Shown: one piece after another, positions 50,033 to 61,806 of the stretch
Layout of the letters: the number at the start of each line of letters is the position of its first letter
How positions within the stretch are numbered: position 1 is the first letter of the stretch
Assembly (NCBI GenBank): GCA_033675265.1
Contig: JAUJYZ010000171.1
Span: forward strand, 147,566 to 211,565
DNA from: Actinostola sp. cb2023
Lineage: Eukaryota; Cnidaria; Anthozoa; Actiniaria; Actinostolidae
Direction: 5' to 3'
Length of the DNA: 64,000 bases
Program-made: the position numbers and the translations under genes
The notes under the pieces: model-generated
What the model was told of the DNA's origin: nothing
The model's input: only the letters and a program-made list of their open reading frames with translations
Database searches by the model: none

Positions 50033-51392
50033 ATACAATTGACCATTACATTTTGGTGGTGATTCACTGTAAATTAACTCGGTCAGTAATTTACAGAAAC
50101 AAATAATAATAGTAATAACACTTGCGTGAATCATTCGGACCTGATTATATTTAAACGACATGTTGACCACCGTGAGTGTAATCTGGTCGTTTTCAGTTAC
50201 GATTAGTGAATGTTAGGCATTATTACTTACGGTAACCGGCTTTGTCTGCGTCATTGGCGTTTACACTAATGATAAGTTAAGCCGTTTGAAAAGAGGTCAT
50301 GGTGTGTGTAAATAGTTTGAAAATTAAAATTTCCACTTACTATAAGTATTTTTGGTACGAAGGATGCATATGGGAATACGTGTTTCGAGTAAAAAGATCT
50401 AAAAAGCATCAGGTCCGGTCAATAAATACAAGATACAAAATGGTTCTCAGTGCAATCTACCGAGTTGATGAAAAGTCATGATTTCAAAACTATCGGATGT
50501 CCGTGTGTAATTAAAACGAAGACAACACACAACGAATGCTGGTCAAACGAGATTTATTCGCGATCTTTACTCTAAATGAAACCCTTTACTCTGAATAAAC
50601 GAATTTTGGTCGCAGTCTCTGTTTCACTAAGTCTTCATTTGGAAGTATTTTTTCAATACTTTAGATCACTGTAATCGGCATGACTTTATATGAACCGGCT
50701 TTGGCGTTTACACTATTGATGAGTTAAATCGGTTGGAAAGAGGTTACAGTGTGTGTAAATAGAGTCCGATTAAACGAATTTTGGTCGCAGTCTCTGGTCC
50801 ACTAAGTCTTCATTTGGAAGTATTTTTCAGTTTCAATACACAATTGTAGATCAGTGATCATGGCAGCTTACCTTATTCCAACCAGCATTTAGAAATTGCC
50901 ATACAGGTTAAAAAAAAAACAATGTTTAAAACGGATAAAACGGCACAAAACTACTATGAGGTTTTACCGCCACGTGCACACACAATCTAACATGTTTGTC
51001 TTGTACCTTCCACGCGCCCGCATCAAAAGGATTGACTGATTGCTAGTGTAAACAAGCATAATTAAGTTACATAATCAGGGATCAAAAGATTAGACAGTCA
51101 AAAAATCTTACAAACCTTACTTTTTATTGGTGATAGGATAGATTGTATTAAAATTTTCACTATATTTTATTTTACAGTTTGTACGTCTCTAATACTCAAT
51201 ATCTTGTGATTATAGAAACGCAATAGTACTACAATGATTGACAACCAAGATATACGATCTTTAATAGACTCCTGCACGCACAATGTTTCATTCGTATATT
51301 GCACATATTGTGAGTGCAATCTAGTCTGTTTCTCAAACCGTTAGTGCAACTGTAACTTGCGTTTAAAACTTTATCTTTGGGACTGTGCCGCC

Positions 51393-51686
51393 TTACATAA
51401 AATATCTAGCCTTATATTCAACCAATTTTTCTCTAACCTCTGACAGGTTGGATACACTGAATTTATCCATATTTCTCTTGAATGTCAGACAAGCAAATAT
51501 ATATAGGGGATCGACGCATATGCATTCAGGTTTTTTTGTAATTCGGTAGGTACTACCTGAAACATTTTTACAAAATTCAATTAAAGGTTCCCCCAATTCT
51601 TTTACAAGACCAACATAAAATGTGGTATCATAGGCCACGGCTACTGCTTGCCCAATCTGAAGTGTCAGTTGGCCGCCATTGTAATC
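51393..51686 (-). pseudogene. Exon A of the array unit, C-terminal module (representative copy)
   Basis: After a clear acceptor (TTTTCACAG) the minus strand is open for 97 codons to a stop, in phase 0. The segment begins DYNGGQLTLQIGQAVAVAYD and ends with KARYFM. The run VAVAYDTTFYVGLV followed by a hydrophobic VDPLYIFA strand and an FSVSNLSEV helix resembles, from memory, a small beta-barrel-like C-terminal module common in uncharacterised mobile-element proteins of cnidarians. It is open in units 1, 8 and 9. Units 2-6 end six codons earlier through TAT to TAA, and units 2, 3, 5 and 10 also have frameshifts in the T run. Most copies are thus damaged, and no complete gene was found around any of them. 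Confidence 0.5.
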
Positions 51687-53581
51687 CTGTGAAAATATTT
51701 CACAAACAACTTTAGTTTAAAGGTTTTATATGAATACTATTTTTACGTTCAGAATAGAGATTGTTGTTACAGCTTTTAAAACTGTTTAGTAATATACTGT
51801 TATGATTATCTTTTTCTCTGTCTGATACACTTCTTCCGCCTGAGAAGTTATCGCTTTGCCAGTTCCTTGTTCGGCTGTATTTGTCTGTTTTTGAAATTTA
51901 TCAGATTTATTTCATTGTCTATCTCTTTTGTTTGTTGGCCCACCATGTCCATTCTGTTGAAAGCCGAAAAAATCCTCTGTTAGTTTATGTAGTCATTGGA
52001 CTGAACTCATGTGCCTTTTCCTCGAGCATTTTACCTGTACATACAATGCAATCAGATACAATACAATATGGGACTTAAGGTATCAGGATACGTTTTGGAC
52101 CCCTATGTCTTTGAACTTCGACAACACGCGCGCTTTACAATATTTTACCAAGAAAGTATACATTTTCTGAAAGCTGAATAAATGTAGTTTTTGAGTATAC
52201 TTTCATATTTTTAGATTTTTCACTATAGAAATTGTTAGGCGCGTATACGTGAAATTCGACCATAGTGCGTTCTAAAAGTTCGATTGCACATGGAATTTAA
52301 GTTAAGCTTGTGAAAAACACTCTAACAGACTCTCGAGATAATGAACTTCCAAACGGTGTCTCCGTTTTCCGATAACTGTTTTAGATCAACCGCAATCCTA
52401 CGCCAAAGTTGAACAATCGATTTTATTGCTATGTTGTCAACAAATAGGGCCATGACGTTTGAACGGAAATAATACTATTGCTGAGCCACCTTACAAATTT
52501 TCAGCGAAATCCATCGAAACCCTAGCGACATTAAGCATTTGAAAGACACTGCACAATTGTGCTGCTCATTATCGATTACAATCATAAAAGTACTAAAGAC
52601 TATAAAATATAATGTACAAAACCTTACAATATAGAAACAAAGGCATGCATGTAATCACGACACTGTACAATTGTGCTGCTCATTATCGATTACAATCATA
52701 AAAGTACTAAAGACTATATAAAATATAATGTACAAAAACTTACAATATAGGCACAAAGGCATGCATGTAATCACAACACTGTACAATTGTGCGGCTCATC
52801 GATTACAATCATAAAAGTACTAAAGACTATATAAAATATAATGTACAAAAACTTACAATATAGGCACAAAGGCATGCATGTAATCACAACACTGTACAAT
52901 TGTGCTGCTCATTATCGATTACAATCATCGTTTAGCGTTGAAAATAGTTCCGAGAAAAGACGCAATTACTGTTTTGGAAGATCAAGCCACACCATGTTTA
53001 TCCAACACCTAGCGTAATTGAATCTGTCAACCACTTGTCAAGATATCTGATCAGTATTCAGCAAAGGTCGACAGGTCATATGCAAATAACAAAGAATCGC
53101 GGCAATTTTCAAGATTGTCCTCTGGCTTGTTCGAATATTGCGAGTACCGGGCATGTTTTAGTGTGTATGTATTTGTATGGTTTTCTGCTCTGTTTGGGAA
53201 TGGTTTCTTCCAAGATGAAGTGAAGTCATTGGGGCAAAGTACAATTACATGTCCACAAGTACACCCTGTCGGTTTGCTGCTGTTGTTCCTAAAGTTGGAC
53301 ACCTGAAGGATTGATATAATTAACATACAATTGACCATTAAATTTTGGTGGTGATTAACTGCAAATTAACTCGGTCAGTAATTTACAAAAACAAATAATA
53401 ATAGTTATAATTTACTATTACTTTCTATAAAGTGGTTTGCATTCTTAATTCTGGGGGGGGGGGGGGGGGAGTGTAAACAAAGCACAACTTAATTATATAC
53501 TTATTGTATGTGTTGTTAAGTTCACTTCGAAATCTGGAACACAACAATCACTGACATGCATGCATGATGATCTGTACTTAC

Positions 53582-53840
53582 CACTATCTAGTTGGGAGAG
53601 TTCTTCTGCATTAAACAGTCTTCTCTGAATATGAGAAGCACTTTTGGTTCCTCCACCAAAACGGCTAGGTTTGCCATTGCATCCTCATGCCTGCTGGCTG
53701 ATGCACTTTCTAATTGCTGCACCAGTGATGTCAGACATAAGGCTACTAAAATGGCTAGCAAACTCATTGGGGCAAAGTACAATTACATGTCCACAAGTAC
53801 AGCCTGTCGGTTTGCTGCTGTTGTTCCTAAAGTTGGACAC
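53582..53840 (-). pseudogene. Exon B of the array unit (representative copy)
   Basis: Between a good acceptor (ATCAATCCTTCAG) and a canonical donor (GTAAGTACAG) one minus-strand frame is open across 259 bp except for a single TGA. It starts VSNFRNNSSKPTGCTCGHVI, includes a Cys-rich part (GCTCGHVIVLC) and ends NAEELSQLDSG. In the edge copy at 4886-5100 the TGA is TGG (Trp), so the stop is a derived mutation spread through the array. I do not recognise the family. Flawless splice signals plus one long frame argue this was once a real exon. Confidence 0.5.
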
Positions 53841-54128
53841 CTGAAGGATTGATATAATTAACATACAATTGACCATTACATTTTGGTGGTGATTCACTGT
53901 AAATTAACTCGGTCAGTAATTTACAGAAACAAATAATAATAGTAATAACACTTGCGTGAATCATTCGGACCTGATTATATTTAAACGACATGTTGACCAC
54001 CGTGAGTGTAATCTGGTCGTTTTCAGTTACGATTAGTGAATGTTAGGCATTATTACTTACGGTAACCGGCTTTGTCTGCGTCATTGGCGTTTACACTAAT
54101 GATAAGTTAAGCCGTTTGAAAAGAGGTC

Positions 54129-57100
54129 ATGGTGTGTGTAAATAGTTTGAAAATTAAAATTTCCACTTACTATAAGTATTTTTGGTACGAAGGATGCATA
54201 TGGGAATACGTGTTTCGAGTAAAAAGATCTAAAAAGCATCAGGTCCGGTCAATAAATACAAGATACAAAATGGTTCTCAGTGCAATCTACCGAGTTGATG
54301 AAAAGTCATGATTTCAAAACTATCGGATGTCCGTGTGTAATTAAAACGAAGACAACACACAACGAATGCTGGTCAAACGAGATTTATTCGCGATCTTTAC
54401 TCTAAATGAAACCCTTTACTCTGAATAAACGAATTTTGGTCGCAGTCTCTGTTTCACTAAGTCTTCATTTGGAAGTATTTTTTCAATACTTTAGATCACT
54501 GTAATCGGCATGACTTTATATGAACCGGCTTTGGCGTTTACACTATTGATGAGTTAAATCGGTTGGAAAGAGGTTACAGTGTGTGTAAATAGAGTCCGAT
54601 TAAACGAATTTTGGTCGCAGTCTCTGGTCCACTAAGTCTTCATTTGGAAGTATTTTTCAGTTTCAATACACAATTGTAGATCAGTGATCATGGCAGCTTA
54701 CCTTATTCCAACCAGCATTTAGAAATTGCCATACAGGTTAAAAAAAAAACAATGTTTAAAACGGATAAAACGGCACAAAACTACTATGAGGTTTTACCGC
54801 CACGTGCACACACAATCTAACATGTTTGTCTTGTACCTTCCACGCGCCCGCATCAAAAGGATTGACTGATTGCTAGTGTAAACAAGCATAATTAAGTTAC
54901 ATAATCAGGGATCAAAAGATTAGACAGTCAAAAAATCTTACAAACCTTACTTTTTATTGGTGATAGGATAGATTGTATTAAAATTTTCACTATATTTTAT
55001 TTTACAGTTTGTACGTCTCTAATACTCAATATCTTGTGATTATAGAAACGCAATAGTACTACAATGATTGACAACCAAGATATACGATCTTTAATAGACT
55101 CCTGCACGCACAATGTTTCATTCGTATATTGCACATATTGTGAGTGCAATCTAGTCTGTTTCTCAAACCGTTAGTGCAACTGTAACTTGCGTTTAAAACT
55201 TTATCTTTGGGACTGTGCCGCCTTACATAAAATATCTAGCCTTATATTCAACCAATTTTTCTCTAACCTCTGACAGGTTGGATACACTGAATTTATCCAT
55301 ATTTCTCTTGAATGTCAGACAAGCAAATATATATAGGGGATCGACGCATATGCATTCAGGTTTTTTTGTAATTCGGTAGGTACTACCTGAAACATTTTTA
55401 CAAAATTCAATTAAAGGTTCCCCCAATTCTTTTACAAGACCAACATAAAATGTGGTATCATAGGCCACGGCTACTGCTTGCCCAATCTGAAGTGTCAGTT
55501 GGCCGCCATTGTAATCCTGTGAAAATATTTCACAAACAACTTTAGTTTAAAGGTTTTATATGAATACTATTTTTTACGTTCAGAATAGAGATTGTTGTTA
55601 CAGCTTTTAAAACTGTTTAGTAATATACTGTTATGATTATCTTTTTCTCTGTCTGATACACTTCTTCCGCCTGAGAAGTTATCGCTTTGCCAGTTCCTTG
55701 TTCGGCTGTATTTGTCTGTTTTTGAAATTTATCAGATTTATTTCATTGTCTATCTCTTTTGTTTGTTGGCCCACCATGTCCATTCTGTTGAAAGTCGAAA
55801 AAATCCTGTGTTAGTTTATGTAGTCATTGGACTGAACTCATGTGCCTTTTCCTCGAGCATTTTACCTGTACATACAATGCAATCAGATACAATACAATAT
55901 GGGACTTAAGGTATCAGGATACGTTTTGGACCCCTATGTCTTTGAACTTCGACAACACGCGCGCTTTACAATATTTTACCAAGAAAGTATACATTTTCTG
56001 AAAGCTGAATAAATGTAGTTTTTGAGTATACTTTCATATTTTTAGATTTTTCACTATAGAAATTGTTAGGCGCGTATACGTGAAATTCGACCATAGTGCG
56101 TTCTAAAAGTTCGATTGCACATGGAATTTAAGTTAAGCTTGTGAAAAACACTCTAACAGACTCTCGAGATAATGAACTTCCAAACGGTGTCTCCGTTTTC
56201 CGATAACTGTTTTAGATCAACCGCAATCCTACGCCAAAGTTGAACAATCGATTTTATTGCTATGTTGTCAACAAATAGGGCCATGACGTTTGAACGGAAA
56301 TAATACTATTGCTGAGCCACCTTACAAATTTTCAGCGAAATCCATCGAAACCCTAGCGACATTAAGCATTTGAAAGACACTGCACAATTGTGCTGCTCAT
56401 TATCGATTACAATCATAAAAGTACTAAAGACTATAAAATATAATGTACAAAACCTTACAATATAGAAACAAAGGCATGCATGTAATCACGACACTGTACA
56501 ATTGTGCTGCTCATTATCGATTACAATCATAAAAGTACTAAAGACTATATAAAATATAATGTACAAAAACTTACAATATAGGCACAAAGGCATGCATGTA
56601 ATCACAACACTGTACAATTGTGCGGCTCATCGATTACAATCATAAAAGTACTAAAGACTATATAAAATATAATGTACAAAAAATTACAATATAGGCACAA
56701 AGGCATGCATGTAATCACAACACTGTACAATTGTGCTGCTCATTATCGATTACAATCATCGTTTAGCGTTGAAAATAGTTCCGAGAAAAGACGCAATTAC
56801 TGTTTTGGAAGATCAAGCCACACCATGTTTATCCAACACCTAGCGTAATTGAATCTGTCAACCACTTGTCAAGATATCTGATCAGTATTCAGCAAAGGTC
56901 GACAGGTCATATGCAAATAACAAAGAATCGCGGCAATTTTCAAGATTGTCCTCTGGCTTGTTCGAATATTGCGAGTACCGGGCATGTTTTAGTGTGTATG
57001 TATTTGTATGGTTTTCTGCTCTGTTTGGGAATGGTTTCTTCCAAGATGAAGTGAAGTCATTGGGGCAAAGTACAATTACATGTCCACAAGTACACCCTGT

Positions 57101-57959
57101 CGGTTTGCTGCTGTTGTTCCTAAAGTTGGACACCTGAAGGATTGATATAATTAACATACAATTGACCATTAAATTTTGGTGGTGATTAACTGCAAATTAA
57201 CTCGGTCAGTAATTTACAAAAACAAATAATAATAGTTATAATTTACTATTACTTTCTATAAAGTGGTTTGCATTCTTAATTCTGGGGGGGGGGGGGGGGG
57301 AGTGTAAACAAAGCACAACTTAATTATATACTTATTGTATGTGTTGTTAAGTTCACTTCGAAATCTGGAACACAACAATCACTGACATGCATGCATGATG
57401 ATCTGTACTTACCACTATCTAGTTGGGAGAGTTCTTCTGCATTAAACAGTCTTCTCTGAATATGAGAAGCACTTTTGGTTCCTCCACCAAAACGGCTAGG
57501 TTTGCCATTGCATCCTCATGCCTGCTGGCTGATGCACTTTCTAATTGCTGCACCAGTGATGTCAGACATAAGGCTACTAAAATGGCTAGCAAACTCATTG
57601 GGGCAAAGTACAATTACATGTCCACAAGTACAGCCTGTCGGTTTGCTGCTGTTGTTCCTAAAGTTGGACACCTGAAGGATTGATATAATTAACATACAAT
57701 TGACCATTACATTTTGGTGGTGATTCACTGTAAATTAACTCGGTCAGTAATTTACAGAAACAAATAATAATAGTAATAACACTTGCGTGAATCATTCGGA
57801 CCTGATTATATTTAAACGACATGTTGACCACCGTGAGTGTAATCTGGTCGTTTTCAGTTACGATTAGTGAATGTTAGGCATTATTACTTACGGTAACCGG
57901 CTTTGTCTGCGTCATTGGCGTTTACACTAATGATAAGTTAAGCCGTTTGAAAAGAGGTC
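54129..57959. repeat. Array unit 9
   Basis: 3831 bp, nearly identical to unit 8. Exon A at 55223-55516 is open. Exon B at 57413-57671. Poly-G tract 17 bases. Confidence 0.92.
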
Positions 57960-60900
57960 ATGGTGTGTGTAAATAGTTTGAAAATTAAAATTTCCACTTA
58001 CTATAAGTATTTTTGGTACGAAGGATGCATATGGGAATACGTGTTTCGAGTAAAAAGATCTAAAAAGCATCAGGTCCGGTCAATAAATACAAGATACAAA
58101 ATGGTTCTCAGTGCAATCTACCGAGTTGATGAAAAGTCATGATTTCAAAACTATCGGATGTCCGTGTGTAATTAAAACGAAGACAACACACACAACGAAT
58201 GCTGGTCAAACGAGATTTATTCGCGATCTTTACTCTAAATGAAACCCTTTACTCTGAATAAACGAATTTTGGTCGCAGTCTCTGTTTCACTAAGTCTTCA
58301 TTTGGAAGTATTTTTTCAATACTTTAGATCACTGTAATCGGCATGACTTTATATGAACCGGCTTTGGCGTTTACACTATTGATGAGTTAAATCGGTTGGA
58401 AAGAGGTTACAGTGTGTGTGTAAATAGAGTCCGATTAAACGAATTTTGGTCGCAGTCTCTGGTCCACTAAGTCTTCATTTGGAAGTATTTTTCAGTTTCA
58501 ATACACAATTGTAGATCAGTGATCATGGCAGCTTACCTTATTCCAACCAGCATTTAGAAATGCCATACAGGTTAAAAAAAAACAACAATGTTTAAAACGG
58601 ATAAAACGGCACAAAACTACTATGAGGTTTTACCGCCACGTGCACACACAATCTAACATGTTTGTCTTGTACCTTCCACGCGCCCGCGTCAAAAGGATTG
58701 ACTGATTGCTAGTGTAAACAAGCATAATTAAGTTACATAATCAGGGATCAAAAGATTAGACAGTCAAAAAATCTTACAAACCTTACTTTTTATTGGTGAT
58801 AGGATAGATTGTATTAAAATTTTCACTATATTTTATTTTACAGTTTGTACGTCTCTAATACTCAATATCTTGTGATTATAGAAACGCAATAGTACTACAA
58901 TGATTGACAACCAAGATATACGATCTTTAATAGACTCCTGCACGCACAATGTTTCATTCGTATATTGCACATATTGTGAGTGCAATCTAGTCTGTTTCTC
59001 AAACCGTTAGTGCAACTGTAACTTGCGTTTAAAACTTTATCTTTGGGACTGTGCCGCCTTACATAAAATATCTAGCCTTATATTCAACCAATTTTTCTCT
59101 AACCTCTGACAGGTTGGATACACTGAATTTATCCATATTTCTCTTGAATGTCAGACAAGCAAATATATATAGGGGATCGACGCATATGCATTCAGTTTTT
59201 TTTTGTAATTCGGTAGGTACTACCTGAAACATTTTTACAAAATTCAATTAAAGGTTCCCCCAATTCTTTTACAAGACCAACATAAAATGTGGTATCATAG
59301 GCCACGGCTACTGCTTGCCCAATCTGAAGTGTCAGTTGGCCGCCATTGTAATCCTGTGAAAATATTTCACAAACAACTTTAGTTTAAAGGTTTTATATGA
59401 ATACTATTTTTACGTTCAGAATAGAGATTGTTGTTACAGCTTTTAAAACTGTTTAGTAATATACTGTTATGATTATCTTTTTCTCTGTCTGATACACTTC
59501 TTCCGCCTGAGAAGTTATCGCTTTGCCAGTTCCTTGTTCGGCTGTATTTGTCTGTTTTTGAAATTTATCAGATTTATTTCATTGTCTATCTCTTTTGTTT
59601 GTTGGCCCACCATGTCCATTCTGTTGAAAAGCCGAAAAAATCCTCTGTTAGTTTATGTAGTCATTGGACTGAACTCATGTGCCCTTTTCCTCGAGCATTT
59701 TACCTGTACATACAATGCAATCAGATACAATACAATATGGGACTTAAGGTATCAGGATACGTTTTGGACCCCTATGTCTTTGAACTTCGACAACACGCGC
59801 GCTTTACAATATTTTACCAAGAAAGTATACATTTTCTGAAAGCTGAATAAATGTAGTTTTTGAGTATACTTTCATATTTTTAGATTTTTCACTATAGAAA
59901 TTGTTAGGCGCGTATACGTGAAATTCGACCATAGTGCGTTCTAAAAGTTCGATTGCACATGGAATTTAAGTTAAGCTTGTGAAAAACACTCTAACAGACT
60001 CTCGAGATAATGAACTTCCAAACGGTGTCTCCGTTTTCCGATAACTGTTTTAGATCAACCGCAATCCTACGCCAAAGTTGAACAATCGATTTTATTGCTA
60101 TGTTGTCAACAAATAGGGCCATGACGTTTGAACGGAAATAATACTATTGCTGAGCCACCTTACAAATTTTCAGCGAAATCCATCGAAACCCTAGCGACAT
60201 TAAGCATTTGAAAGACACTGCACAATTGTGCTGCTCATTATCGATTACAATCATAAAAGTACTAAAGACTATAAAATATAATGTACAAAACCTTACAATA
60301 TAGAAACAAAGGCATGCATGTAATCACGACACTGTACAATTGTGCTGCTCATTATCGATTACAATCATAAAAGTACTAAAGACTATATAAAATATAATGT
60401 ACAAAAACTTACAATATAGGCACAAAGGCATGCATGTAATCACAACACTGTACAATTGTGCGGCTCATCATCGATTACAATCATAAAAGTACTAAAGACT
60501 ATATAAAATATAATGTACAAAAACTTACAATATAGGCACAAAGGCATGCATGTAATCACAACACTGTACAATTGTGCTGCTCATTATCGATTACAATCAT
60601 CGTTTAGCGTTGAAAATAGTTCCGAGAAAAGACGCAATTACTGTTTTGGAAGATCAAGCCACACCATGTTTATCCAACACCTAGCGTAATTGAATCTGTC
60701 AACCACTTGTCAAGATATCTGATCAGTATTCAGCAAAGGTCGACAGGTCATATGCAAATAACAAAGAATCGCGGCAATTTTCAAGATTGTCCTCTGGCTT
60801 GTTCGAATATTGCGAGTACCGGGCATGTTTTTAGTGTGTATGTATTTGTATGGTTTTCTGCTCTGTTTGGGAATGGTTTCTTCCAAGATGAAGTGAAGTC

Positions 60901-61806
60901 ATTGGGGCAAAGTACAATTACATGTCCACAAGTACACCCTGTCGGTTTGCTGCTGTTGTTCCTAAAGTTGGACACCTGAAGGATTGATATAATTAACATA
61001 CAATTGACCATTAAATTTTGGTGGTGATTAACTGCAAATTAACTCGGTCAGTAATTTACAAAAACAAATAATAATAGTTATAATTTACTATTACTTTCTA
61101 TAAAGTGGTTTGCATTCTTAATTCTGGGGGGGGGGGGGGGGGGGAGTGTAAACAAAGCACAACTTAATTATATACTTATTGTATGTGTTGTTAAGTTCAC
61201 TTCGAAATCTGGAAACACAACAATCACTGACATGCATGCATGATGATCTGTACTTACCACTATCTAGTTGGGAGAGTTCTTCTGCATTAAACAGTCTTCT
61301 CTGAATATGAGAAGCACTTTTGGTTCCTCCACCAAAACGGCTAGGTTTGCCATTGCATCCTCATGCCTGCTGGCTGATGCACTTTCTAATTGCTGCACCA
61401 GTGATGTCAGACATAAGGCTACTAAAATGGCTAGCAAACTCATTGGGGCAAAGTACAATTACATGTCCACAAGTACAGCCTGTCGGTTTTGCTGCTGTTG
61501 TTCCTAAAGTTGGACACCTGAAGGATTGATATAATTAACATACAATTGACCATTACATTTTGGTGGTGATTCACTGTAAATTAACTCGGTCAGTAATTTA
61601 CAGAAACAAATAATAATAGTAATAACACTTGCGTGAATCATTCGGACCTGATTATATTTAAAACGACATGTTGACCACCGTGAGTGTAATCTGGTCGTTT
61701 TCAGTTACGATTAGTGAATGTTAGGCATTATTACTTACGGTAACCGGCTTTGTCTGCGTCATTGGCGTTTACACTAATGATAAGTTAAGCCGTTTGAAAA
61801 GAGGTC
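57960..61806. repeat. Array unit 10, beginning to show small indels
   Basis: 3847 bp. Exon A at 59059-59353 is frameshifted by an extra T in its T run. Exon B at 61258-61517. Single-base insertions relative to units 8 and 9 become common here, for example near 59629, 59682 and 60830. Confidence 0.88.

Larger units (their letters stand above)
34157..50298. repeat. Array unit 7, split by the 12.9-kb composite insertion and internally deleted
   Basis: Without the insertion and its duplicated TA, this unit is about 3266 bp. The shortfall is explained by a deletion of about 538 bp between two internal direct repeats (the second copy, poly-G tract and exon B are lost near 50,000) and a 27-bp deletion near 34838. 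Exon A (48117-48394) has lost its last codons to the insertion and now reads into the MITE. Confidence 0.9.
50299..54128. repeat. Array unit 8
   Basis: 3830 bp, a good reference copy. Exon A at 51393-51686 is fully open. Exon B at 53582-53840 has the internal TGA. Poly-G tract 17 bases. Confidence 0.92.
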
